A stretch of DNA of 16,526 bases. It comes from LMUY01 sp964657445 (GTDB lineage Bacteria; Pseudomonadota; Alphaproteobacteria; Acetobacterales; Acetobacteraceae). The stretch covers positions 1 through 16,526 of the forward strand of contig CAZZVB010000093.1 of the NCBI GenBank assembly GCA_964657445.1. The letters run 5' to 3'. The first letter of the stretch is position 1; every line of letters begins with the position of its first letter. Made by a program: the position numbers and the translations under genes. The notes beneath the pieces were generated by a model that did not search any database, was not told where the DNA came from, and saw only the letters and a program-made list of their open reading frames with translations. Positions 1 through 6,445 of this stretch are shown in pieces.

Positions 1-861
1 GACCATCACGATTTCGGCTCCGCCGAACTCTGCGCCAGCGTCAAGGCGGACGGCGCAGAATTGTGCCAGCTTCGCGACGCCGCGGGCGTGGACTATCTCT
101 GGCCGGCCAGCCCGCCCTGGCCCCGACATGCGCCGGTGCTGTTCCCGATCGTCGGCCGGCTGCGCGACGACACGCTGACGCATCACGGCCAAACCTACCG
201 GATGACGCAGCACGGCTTCGCCCGCGATCGCCGGTTCACCTGGATCGAGCGGTCATCCATGGGCTGCCGGCTGATGCTGAGCGACGACTCGCAGACCAGG
301 GCGATGTATCCATTCGGCTTCCGGTTTGAACTCGCCTACACGGTTCGCGGCGCCACCCTCGAAACCCGTTTCACGATCGTCAACACCGGCGAGGAGGTGC
401 TTCCCGCTTCCATGGGCGCACACCCGGCGTTTCGCTGGCCGCTCATCGCCGGGATGCCGAAGGATGCCTACGCGCTCACCTTCGAGGCGGACGAAACCGC
501 GCCGCTGGGGGTTCTGGACAAGGGGCTGCTATCGGACACCGTGCGCCCGTCGCCAGTGCACCAGCGCCGACTCGGCTTGACCGAGGCGCTGTTTGACCAA
601 GATGCGTTGATCTTTCTGCAACCGGCCAGCCGGTCGGTCAGGTTCGCCACGGCAACCGGACCAGCACTGACCGTGTCCTGGCAAGGGTTCGACCAGCTCG
701 GCGTCTGGTCCCGCCCGGACGGCGATTTTCTCTGCATCGAACCATGGCTCGGTGTGGCAAGCCCGGAAAGATTTGCCGGCGAGTTTCGGCAAAAACCCTA
801 CCTCTGCTTGATTGAACCGGGCGGAAGCCGCTCCGCGGTTTACGCGATAACCGTTTCATAA
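1..861 (+). CDS. Aldose 1-epimerase (galactose mutarotase-like, LacX type) family protein, 5'-truncated by window edge
   Basis: The reading frame is already open at base 1 (D-H-H-D-F-G-S-A-E-L), so the true start lies upstream of the window; 286 codons are visible, and members of this family are about 290 residues. The family interconverts anomers of aldohexoses or binds related sugars with a beta-sandwich fold in the cytoplasm. Visible hallmarks are FPIVGRL, the HGFAR motif, the HPAFRWP motif (both histidines typical of the mutarotase active site), and CIEPW near the C-terminus, whose glutamate corresponds to the usual catalytic base. The frame ends with TAA at 859-861. The family call is firm, but the actual substrate cannot be told: many LacX-type proteins have no assigned sugar. 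No partner sugar-catabolism gene follows it. Confidence 0.88.
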   Translation, partial: DHHDFGSAELCASVKADGAELCQLRDAAGVDYLWPASPPWPRHAPVLFPIVGRLRDDTLTHHGQTYRMTQHGFARDRRFTWIERSSMGCRLMLSDDSQTRAMYPFGFRFELAYTVRGATLETRFTIVNTGEEVLPASMGAHPAFRWPLIAGMPKDAYALTFEADETAPLGVLDKGLLSDTVRPSPVHQRRLGLTEALFDQDALIFLQPASRSVRFATATGPALTVSWQGFDQLGVWSRPDGDFLCIEPWLGVASPERFAGEFRQKPYLCLIEPGGSRSAVYAITVS

Positions 862-1113
862 CTGCGGCTGTCGCTCCAGCGAGCCCTGCATTGGCTGCCG
901 GCGATTGCGCGCGCGCCCGCCACGAGCTAGACGTTTGCACGATTTCGTGAACTCTTGATGGCGGCTGGCGGATTGCGCCCGTGCGTCCAAGTGCCCACGA
1001 TCCACTTAAGTAAAAAATTGTGTTGGAACAGGATGTCAGTCTCTATTCAATCAGAAGGTTTTCGTGTCGGCAGGTCCGCGTCGCGGGCTGCCCAGTCTGA
1101 AGAGGAAAACGTT

Positions 1114-1299
1114 TTGACTTATGCTGCGGTGCACACAGTCGCTGATACCCGAAAGGGGGGCGCTTTGCTGCACTGCAACAAAAGTGAGACACGCGACACT
1201 GCGGACGGGCACGCCATCGTTGGTATTGTGCTCGGCATCGCGCTTTCGCTGCCGATCTGGATCGGCGTTCTGGCACTGGCGTCATCGCTGATCGGCTGA
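1114..1299 (+). CDS. Small putative membrane protein (61 aa, TTG start)
   Basis: This is a short open frame whose last 29 residues (HAIVGIVLGIALSLPIWIG and onward) are a single strong hydrophobic segment, so a C-terminal membrane anchor is likely. I chose the TTG at 1114 because GAGGA at 1102-1106 lies 7 nt upstream, a good ribosome binding site. In-frame alternatives are ATG 1033 (66% longer upstream part, weak GGAACAGG ahead) and ATG 958. The region between residue 1 of those longer forms and position 1114 looks unlike a folded protein. No family was recognised. It stands alone between a sugar epimerase and a phosphatase gene, so context gives no function. It could be a chance frame in GC-rich DNA, but the sharply hydrophobic tail argues for a real small protein. 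Confidence 0.5.
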   Translation: MTYAAVHTVADTRKGGALLHCNKSETRDTADGHAIVGIVLGIALSLPIWIGVLALASSLIG

Positions 1300-1462
1300 C
1301 GACACGGCGCGACCGTCCGGCCAAACCCCGGCCCCGCTGCGGCGGCGCTGAACTTTTCGAGTGGCGGCGTGCCGGTGCATCTCCGGCGCACGGTCGCGGG
1401 CACGGCTAGCCGCATCCCAGCGGGCAAGGCTATTCCTCTCCGCAGCCACCCGAGGAGCCGCC

Positions 1463-2047
1463 ATGGCCAGCAGCCCAACCCTGAGTTTCGGCATCACCGT
1501 CTGCGGCATCGAGGAACTGGCCGGCCACAGCACCACGGGCGCAAGCCACGTCCTGTCAATCCTCGACCCGGTCGCCCCGGTGCCAGAGGCGTTCGGCTCG
1601 TTTGGTGAGCACGAGAAACTCGAACTGCGCTTCGATGATATCATCGAGGACCTGCCTAGCCTGATACCGCCGCAGCAGACCGACGTAGCGGCGTTGCTCG
1701 CCTTCGGTCGGAACTTGATGAACGAGCCTGGCGCCCATCTGCTGGTGCATTGCCATGCTGGCATCTCCCGTTCCACCGCCTCCATGGCGCTGATCATCGC
1801 CCAGGCATTTCCGGACATGCCGGCCGAGCAAGTTCTCTCGACGGTGCATGGCATCCGCGAAAAAGCCTGGCCCAATCTGCGGATCATGGAATTGGGCGAC
1901 GCGATGCTGGGCCGCGGCGGCACGCTGGTGCAAGCGACTCACGCCCTGCATGCCCTGCAGTTGCAACGCCGTCCCCATTTGGCGGAGTTCATGACCGAGG
2001 GCGGGCGGGGGCGCGAGGTGCTCGCAGCGCGTGCCATCGCAGGCTGA
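1463..2047 (+). CDS. Tyrosine/dual-specificity-like cysteine phosphatase
   Basis: The 194-aa product carries the protein tyrosine phosphatase P-loop H-C-H-A-G-I-S-R-S at residues 96-104, i.e. HC(X)5R(S/T). Cys97 is the expected nucleophile and Arg103 the phosphate-binding residue. Asp58/Asp59 (FDDI), about 38 residues upstream, are candidates for the general acid. It is therefore expected to be a soluble cytoplasmic phosphatase; substrate unknown. The start at ATG 1463 is fixed by GAGGAG at 1452-1457, 5 nt upstream; the same frame is open further upstream but without a comparable site. The next gene, a periplasmic binding protein, begins 58 nt downstream on the same strand, so the two may be cotranscribed although no functional link is obvious. 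Confidence 0.85.
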   Translation: MASSPTLSFGITVCGIEELAGHSTTGASHVLSILDPVAPVPEAFGSFGEHEKLELRFDDIIEDLPSLIPPQQTDVAALLAFGRNLMNEPGAHLLVHCHAGISRSTASMALIIAQAFPDMPAEQVLSTVHGIREKAWPNLRIMELGDAMLGRGGTLVQATHALHALQLQRRPHLAEFMTEGGRGREVLAARAIAG

Positions 2048-2105
2048 GCCTTATGCGTGGCACAGAACTTGCGCTGCCTGCGCGCCAACAGCTGAGGAAA
2101 CAAGC

Positions 2106-2885
2106 ATGAAACGATCGAGATTCGTAGGGCTGCTCGCCGGAGCGCTCTGCCTGGCCGCCGCCACGGCGGGTGCGAAGGACTGGAAGGTCGTCCGGATCGG
2201 CATGGACGCGACCTACCCGCCCTTCGAGAGCGTGGACCCGAGCGGCAAGATCGTGGGCTGGGAAGTCGATTACGCCCGCAACCTTTGCGACAAGATGAAG
2301 GTCACCTGCGAGTTCCAGAACCAGGACTGGGACGGGATCATCCCCGCTCTGCTGTCCGGCAAGTTCGACGTCATCCTGTCGTCGATGAATGAGACGCCGC
2401 AGCGCGCCAAGCTCGTTGGCTTCTCCGACGTTTACTATGCCACCGCCCCGGTCTGGGTGACGGCCGCCAGCAACAAGAGCGACGACACCTCGCTGGCCGC
2501 CATGAAGGGCAAGGCGGTCGGGACCCAATCCTCCACGACCTTCGCGAACTATCTGGCGAAGAATTACGCCGGGGTGGACGTCAAGCTGTATCCGGGCGGC
2601 GACGAGCCGTTTGCCGACCTCGCCAGCGGACGGTTGGATTATGTCGTGAGCGATACGCTCGTCGCAGAGAAGTTCATCGAAAAGATGCCCGGCTGCTGCC
2701 GGATCGTATCCGAAATCGTCCGTGACCCGGCGGTGTTCGGCCCCGGCGTCGGCGCCGCCTTCCGCCCGGATGACACCGACCTGAAGGACATGTTCAACAA
2801 GGCCATCACCGAAGCGAAGGCCGACGGCAGCTTCAAGACGCTCGCCGCGAAATACTTCAAGATCGACATCAGCCCAAAGAGCTAG
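2106..2885 (+). CDS. Transporter substrate-binding protein, polar/basic amino acid type (ABC family)
   Basis: The 259-aa product starts with a classic Sec signal peptide (MKRSR, then a hydrophobic run to about residue 20, probable cleavage after AGA at 23). The mature part has the hallmark of family-3 solute-binding proteins, IGMDATYPPFE (about residues 31-41), then GWEVDYA, DWDGIIPAL and the FDVILSSMNETPQRA stretch that forms the ligand cleft. Such proteins (ArtJ, HisJ, ArgT relatives) deliver amino acids to an inner-membrane ABC transporter. Start choice: ATG 2106 follows GAGGAA at 2094-2099. No permease or ATPase gene is adjacent, so this is an orphan binding protein that must use components encoded elsewhere or act as a sensor. 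A strong hairpin follows immediately. Confidence 0.92.
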   Translation: MKRSRFVGLLAGALCLAAATAGAKDWKVVRIGMDATYPPFESVDPSGKIVGWEVDYARNLCDKMKVTCEFQNQDWDGIIPALLSGKFDVILSSMNETPQRAKLVGFSDVYYATAPVWVTAASNKSDDTSLAAMKGKAVGTQSSTTFANYLAKNYAGVDVKLYPGGDEPFADLASGRLDYVVSDTLVAEKFIEKMPGCCRIVSEIVRDPAVFGPGVGAAFRPDDTDLKDMFNKAITEAKADGSFKTLAAKYFKIDISPKS

Positions 2886-2893
2886 CGTTTAGA

Positions 2894-2921
2894 CGGCAAC
2901 GGGCCAGCCGGCCCGTTGCCG
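2894..2921. terminator. Perfect 12-bp hairpin between convergent genes (likely bidirectional terminator)
   Basis: CGGCAACGGGCC (2894-2905) pairs without mismatch with 2910-2921 around the 4-nt loop AGCC. It begins 8 nt after the stop of the binding-protein gene and ends 9 nt before the stop of the RasGAP-like gene on the opposite strand. No T-tract follows on either strand, so it is not a textbook intrinsic terminator, but the position between two converging 3' ends supports a terminator or mRNA-end stabiliser role. Confidence 0.7.
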
Positions 2922-2930
2922 CTCAGCGGA

Positions 2931-4295
2931 TCAGAACCCGTAATCCGCCTTGTTGTCGTCCCAAACCTTCTGCGACCAGTCGTCAACCGCCTGGATCGAA
3001 TTGCCAATCGACGCGAGCAGCAGCGGGTAATCGTTATAGCTCCCTGGGTCCTTGGGCGCCGCGCCATTGCCGATGGACATGAGCGCCTTGGACACCAGGG
3101 TGATGGCCTTCTTTTCGGTCGTGCTCGTCGGGACAACGGACTTGCCGACCTTCTTGGGGGCTTGGATCAAAACTGGACATATGAACTTCAGCAGCAGTTG
3201 GGACCGGATCTGGCCCACGCTGTCCACGCCCACTCGCCCTTGGCCAGCAGCAGCGAAACTCATCAGCACTGCGAGCAATGTATCCGGCAGCGCCGTGGTG
3301 GTGATCTTCGTCACAGTCTGCGTGACATACGCCGCAAGCCTCTTGTCGTCCTTTGCGGCATCACCGGTTGTCACGGACAGCAGTTTGTCACGCTCGCGCA
3401 GCGGGCCATCCACGCTCTCCCGGCTCTCCGGGTCCGCCATCACGGCGCGATTGGCGAGCACATTGGCAACGCTGGTGCCCCGGAAGAACGTCGAATCGCC
3501 CTCCTTCAATCCCTGCATCCTGAGCGCCTTGCCGCAAAGCTTCGCCATGTAGGCAGGGTCCTTGCCGTGCTCGGCAATCACCTTCTCAATGAAGGGCAAC
3601 ATCTCTTTGTCGTTGCCGAAATCGGTGGATGTCAGCAGCCCCGCGAGGTTCTCCGGATCAGGCTTCTTTGCCACAATAGCATTGAAAATCTCCGGGTTCT
3701 CCTTCAGCGCCTTGCCGCGATCCTTCTCATCCATGAGCTGGGCCTGAAACGAACGCTCCGTCTGAGCGCCTGAAACCTCGTTTTGGAGGCGTTCCAGGGC
3801 GCTGATGCGCTTGTCGATCGCGTCGATCTTGCGGTTTCGCTGATCGATTTTTGCAGGGTCTTTTTCCCCTTTCAGGTTGGCGAAGTAGCGTCTGGACTGC
3901 TCCCGCAGCGCCACCACGAGCTTGTCAACCTCGGAGCCGAGCTTGTTTTGTTTGATTAACACATCGGCCTGCTCCAGCATCGCATCGACCGGCTCCGCGA
4001 TCTCCTTGCGATAGCCACGGTCTTTGCTGCCGCCTACGCGGCTGATGTCCTCGCCCACACCACCGATCTCGTCGCTGGACGACTCAATCACCTGGCTCAA
4101 ACGCTCATCGATCGGCGTATCGAGTTTGCCGAGTACGCCCCCCAGCGGCGCCTCGACCGGCCCCTTCTTGAACATCGACGGCTTGGCAAGGTCGTCTTGG
4201 CCGATCAGGCTGTCCTCGCCCATCGCATCCAGGAATGCGTTGGCCCAGGCACGCTGCTTCTCGCTGAGCCTGAGCGCCAGCTTCGTTCCGGACAT
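2931..4295 (-). CDS. RasGAP-domain-like protein (bacterial), arginine finger present
   Basis: This is a 454-aa protein without signal peptide or membrane segment. Residues 1-60 are of unclear fold; about 95-175 are highly charged and helical, with a probable coiled coil (KIDQRNRKIDAIDKRISALE, 149-168). Residues about 195-435 resemble the eukaryotic RasGAP domain. TFFRGTSVAN (269-278) matches p120GAP TLFRATTLAS, placing Arg272 at the arginine finger (Arg789). LLLKFICPVLI (367-377) matches FVFLRLICPAI, with Lys370 replacing Arg903. ITLVSKALMSIGN (398-410) matches LILVAKSVQNLAN, keeping the Asn942 equivalent (Asn410). APKDP (413-417) matches AKEP (Lys949). The human residues are from memory. RasGAPs speed GTP hydrolysis on Ras-type GTPases; whether this one does is inference. 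Start: GGGAGGAA lies 7 nt upstream. It is the second gene of a two-gene operon. GC is about 55-63% by eye, below its neighbours, which may hint at transfer. Confidence 0.72.
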   Translation of the reverse strand: MSGTKLALRLSEKQRAWANAFLDAMGEDSLIGQDDLAKPSMFKKGPVEAPLGGVLGKLDTPIDERLSQVIESSSDEIGGVGEDISRVGGSKDRGYRKEIAEPVDAMLEQADVLIKQNKLGSEVDKLVVALREQSRRYFANLKGEKDPAKIDQRNRKIDAIDKRISALERLQNEVSGAQTERSFQAQLMDEKDRGKALKENPEIFNAIVAKKPDPENLAGLLTSTDFGNDKEMLPFIEKVIAEHGKDPAYMAKLCGKALRMQGLKEGDSTFFRGTSVANVLANRAVMADPESRESVDGPLRERDKLLSVTTGDAAKDDKRLAAYVTQTVTKITTTALPDTLLAVLMSFAAAGQGRVGVDSVGQIRSQLLLKFICPVLIQAPKKVGKSVVPTSTTEKKAITLVSKALMSIGNGAAPKDPGSYNDYPLLLASIGNSIQAVDDWSQKVWDDNKADYGF

Positions 4296-4339
4296 GCTAT
4301 TTCCTCCCGCAGGTCAAAAATGTGAAAGGGCGCCAACAG

Positions 4340-5380
4340 TCACGCAGCGATGCGTTTGGACAGCGTGTCCAGCGCGCCGCCGAGCGTGGATCGTACGGCG
4401 ATCGAGATGCCGAACGGATTGGTATCGATCAGAGCCACGATTTTGTTGCTTCTCAGGAAAGACTGGTAGCTTTCAATCGCCGCCGAAAGCTTCTTGCGGG
4501 CGCCATCGCCGCCGCCCGGCGCGTCGGCCTCCCGCAAGGCGGTCATCAGGCCAACGCTGTTCTTGCCGCTGATGCCATTCAGGCCGTATTCGGCGATGCG
4601 GTTGAGGTCCGGGTCGTCGAAGCCCTTCAGCGCTACCTGCAGCTTACCGATCTGGTCATCCACCGTCTCTTTCGCGTCGAGCCAAATCGGCAGCAGCGGC
4701 CCGTCTTGGGCACCGCCATGCGCCGCAGCCTGGCCGGCCAGCGCGTCGAACACCTTTCGCAACTTCTCTATCGCGGCCGTCGCCGCGGATACGTCGTGCC
4801 CCTTGATCTCGTCGTTTGCCACTGCCGCAGCCTTCAGCAGGATCGCCTTGCGGCCGGCGTCATCCCCGGCCACCGCGGGGATGCGTTGCACCAGTTCGCC
4901 CAAGGCGTGCCGCAACCCGGCTTCCTGATCCTGTCCCGCCGGCGCTTCCTCCGTCGGCGCAGTGCCGCCTGCGACCGGTTCCGTTGCGTCCGCCCCGCCC
5001 TGGTCCAACGACGGATCGACCTTGAATTCGACCTTCTGATACGAAATCTTTTTCAGGACCTCGATCATCTTTGGCCGCATCGCGCCGGGCGTCTCCTTAT
5101 TGACGGAGAACTCCACGAGGGACGCATCGACAGCGGGATCGACCCGCGCTGTGCCGCACCGAAGAGTGGACGACTGCAGTGCGATCCCGGCTTTCGCAGC
5201 CGTCGATTTCAGCGCCGCCATCAAGGCCTGCGGCTTGGTCTTCTTATCCAGGAGCAGCACGGCCTCCCCATCGCTGGTCAGCGCCATCGCCGCTTGCACG
5301 GCTTCCTGCTTGGCGGCAGCGAGAAGAGGCTTCATCTTGTCGGCGGGCATAATCCCGTCGGATGCAACCGGCTTCGCCAT
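4340..5380 (-). CDS. Uncharacterised 346-aa protein, first gene of the RasGAP-like operon
   Basis: I do not recognise a named family. Residues 1-122 look like a compact alpha/beta domain: a helical start (MPADKMKPLLAAAKQE), a strand (VLLLD, 41-45), a KTKP turn, a helix, then TLRCGTARVD and SLVEFSVNKETPGAMRPKM leading to a strand (VEFKV). Residues 123-152 are a Gly/Ala/Pro/Glu-rich linker. Residues 153-346 are predicted helical, with WLDAKETVDDQI (233-244), DPDLNRIAEYGLNG (256-269) and a C-terminal ALIDTNPFGISIAVRSTL (316-333). No signal peptide or membrane segment is seen. I took the Met 18 codons inside the longest frame (5380), because GGGGA lies 7-11 nt ahead. Its stop is 44 nt before the RasGAP-like start, so the two are almost certainly one operon. 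Partner, chaperone or substrate of the next protein are all possible. Confidence 0.8.
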   Translation of the reverse strand: MAKPVASDGIMPADKMKPLLAAAKQEAVQAAMALTSDGEAVLLLDKKTKPQALMAALKSTAAKAGIALQSSTLRCGTARVDPAVDASLVEFSVNKETPGAMRPKMIEVLKKISYQKVEFKVDPSLDQGGADATEPVAGGTAPTEEAPAGQDQEAGLRHALGELVQRIPAVAGDDAGRKAILLKAAAVANDEIKGHDVSAATAAIEKLRKVFDALAGQAAAHGGAQDGPLLPIWLDAKETVDDQIGKLQVALKGFDDPDLNRIAEYGLNGISGKNSVGLMTALREADAPGGGDGARKKLSAAIESYQSFLRSNKIVALIDTNPFGISIAVRSTLGGALDTLSKRIAA

Positions 5381-5523
5381 TCCCCATCCCCATCGTTTTG
5401 ATGGCGAGAAGGATAAACCGGCGGGAAATGTCACCTCAAGCGTGATCTGTGCCGGACGACGACGGTATGACTTACGGCTTGGCCAGAACGTACTGTAAAG
5501 ATAACAAAAGTTACTTGAAGAGT
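5381..5523 (-). promoter_or_regulatory. Probable promoter region of the RasGAP-like operon
   Basis: This 143-bp gap separates the tam stop from the start of the two-gene operon on the same strand. It includes a clearly AT-richer stretch (about 5490-5523, AAAGATAACAAAAGTTACTT) in otherwise GC-rich DNA, which fits a separate promoter for the operon. No convincing -35/-10 pair can be assigned by eye. Confidence 0.3.
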
Positions 5524-6294
5524 TTAGCGCGTCGCCACGATGAACAGCCTGGGGAACGGCAGCAGTACGGCGCCGTCAGGCTGGGCGGGATAGGCGTGAC
5601 CGACCGCAGCCTGATAGCGCGCCAAGAACTCCACCCGCTCCGCCGGGTCGAGTGGGGCGAGGAACGGCCGCAGGCCACTGCCCTTGAACCACTCCACGAC
5701 AGCCGCAGCGCCGCCCGCCAAAACGTGGTTGTACACAGTTAGCCAAACATCCACGGCTGTGCAGTGGGGCTTCAACAGGCCGTAATACCACTCCGCCGTC
5801 TGCCGGCCGGCCCGAGAGCCCGCGGCCTGTGCCAGCTTCCCGGACCATGGGCCGCTCGCAGCAACCTCTCGCATCAGGCGGTGCGCCGGCTCGTCCAGAT
5901 TGTCGGGCATCTGGATCGCGAGGCTACCGCCCGGTGACAGCTTGCCGGCCAGGCGCGGGAACAGCGCGGCATGATCCGGAACCCATTGCAGTACCGCATT
6001 GGACAGGATCACGTCATAGGATACCGGTGGGTCCCACTTCGTCACGTCCGCCAAATCGAACCGCAACCCGGGCAGCCGCTTGCGCGCGGCTTCCACCATG
6101 TCGGCGGAACTGTCGAAGCCGCTCACCTCGGCGCCGGGGAACCGCGCCGCCAGCACCTCGGTGGAATTGCCCGGACCGCAGCCGAGATCGACCGCCCGCC
6201 GGACACCCGAACCGGGTATGGCAGCGACAAGGTCACGGACGGGACGGGTACGCTCATTCTCGAACGCGACGTACTGCTTGGCCGACCAACTCAT
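5524..6294 (-). CDS. tam: Trans-aconitate 2-methyltransferase
   Basis: The 256-aa product is a class I SAM-dependent methyltransferase matching Tam, which methylates trans-aconitate formed spontaneously from the citrate-cycle intermediate cis-aconitate. It opens with MSWSAKQYVAFENERTRPVR, the family's usual N-terminus, followed by motif I VDLGCGPGNST (35-45), the acidic SAM-binding region GFDSSADM (59-66), SNAVLQWVPD (98-107) and the characteristic QMPDNLDEPAH (128-138). Length matches the E. coli enzyme (about 252 aa). Expected to be cytoplasmic and active as a monomer. Its ATG overlaps the stop of a short upstream frame by ATGA, suggesting translational coupling. No internal defect is visible. 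Confidence 0.93.
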   Translation of the reverse strand: MSWSAKQYVAFENERTRPVRDLVAAIPGSGVRRAVDLGCGPGNSTEVLAARFPGAEVSGFDSSADMVEAARKRLPGLRFDLADVTKWDPPVSYDVILSNAVLQWVPDHAALFPRLAGKLSPGGSLAIQMPDNLDEPAHRLMREVAASGPWSGKLAQAAGSRAGRQTAEWYYGLLKPHCTAVDVWLTVYNHVLAGGAAAVVEWFKGSGLRPFLAPLDPAERVEFLARYQAAVGHAYPAQPDGAVLLPFPRLFIVATR

Positions 6295-6431
6295 GCCGCC
6301 GCCTTCACGACTTCAACGCCGCGTTCCATCAGCTCGACGGGGGCCTGGGCCTGCGTCGCCGACCGGCTCGCATCCACCCGGACGAGGCCCGCGTCGATCG
6401 CATCCTCCCAGGCGGTCAAGCGAAACGCCAC
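6291..6431 (-). CDS. Small ORF (46 aa) translationally coupled to tam
   Basis: Between the stop of the Mo-hydroxylase gene and the start of tam lies a 46-codon frame that begins at GTG 6431, 14 nt after the preceding stop, and ends with TGA overlapping the tam start as ATGA. It reads AFRLTAWEDAIDAGLVRVDA and onward, ending LMERGVEVVKAAA. About 38 of 45 third codon positions are G or C, as expected of coding sequence here. AGGG lies about 12 nt ahead of the GTG. I do not recognise a family; charged amphipathic helices are likely. It may be a true small protein, or the 3' remnant of a longer lost gene whose stop still couples tam translation. Confidence 0.4.
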   Translation of the reverse strand: MAFRLTAWEDAIDAGLVRVDASRSATQAQAPVELMERGVEVVKAAA

Positions 6432-6445
6432 GAGGGCGCGCCGCC

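Noticed and set aside
2916..3773. A 285-codon plus-strand frame opposite the RasGAP-like gene
   Set aside because: It shows no domain, and the minus-strand frame has RasGAP motifs and a strong ribosome site.
4322..5401. A 359-codon plus-strand frame opposite the operon's first gene
   Set aside because: Arg/Leu/His-rich shadow without domain features; the minus-strand frame is consistent with operon structure.
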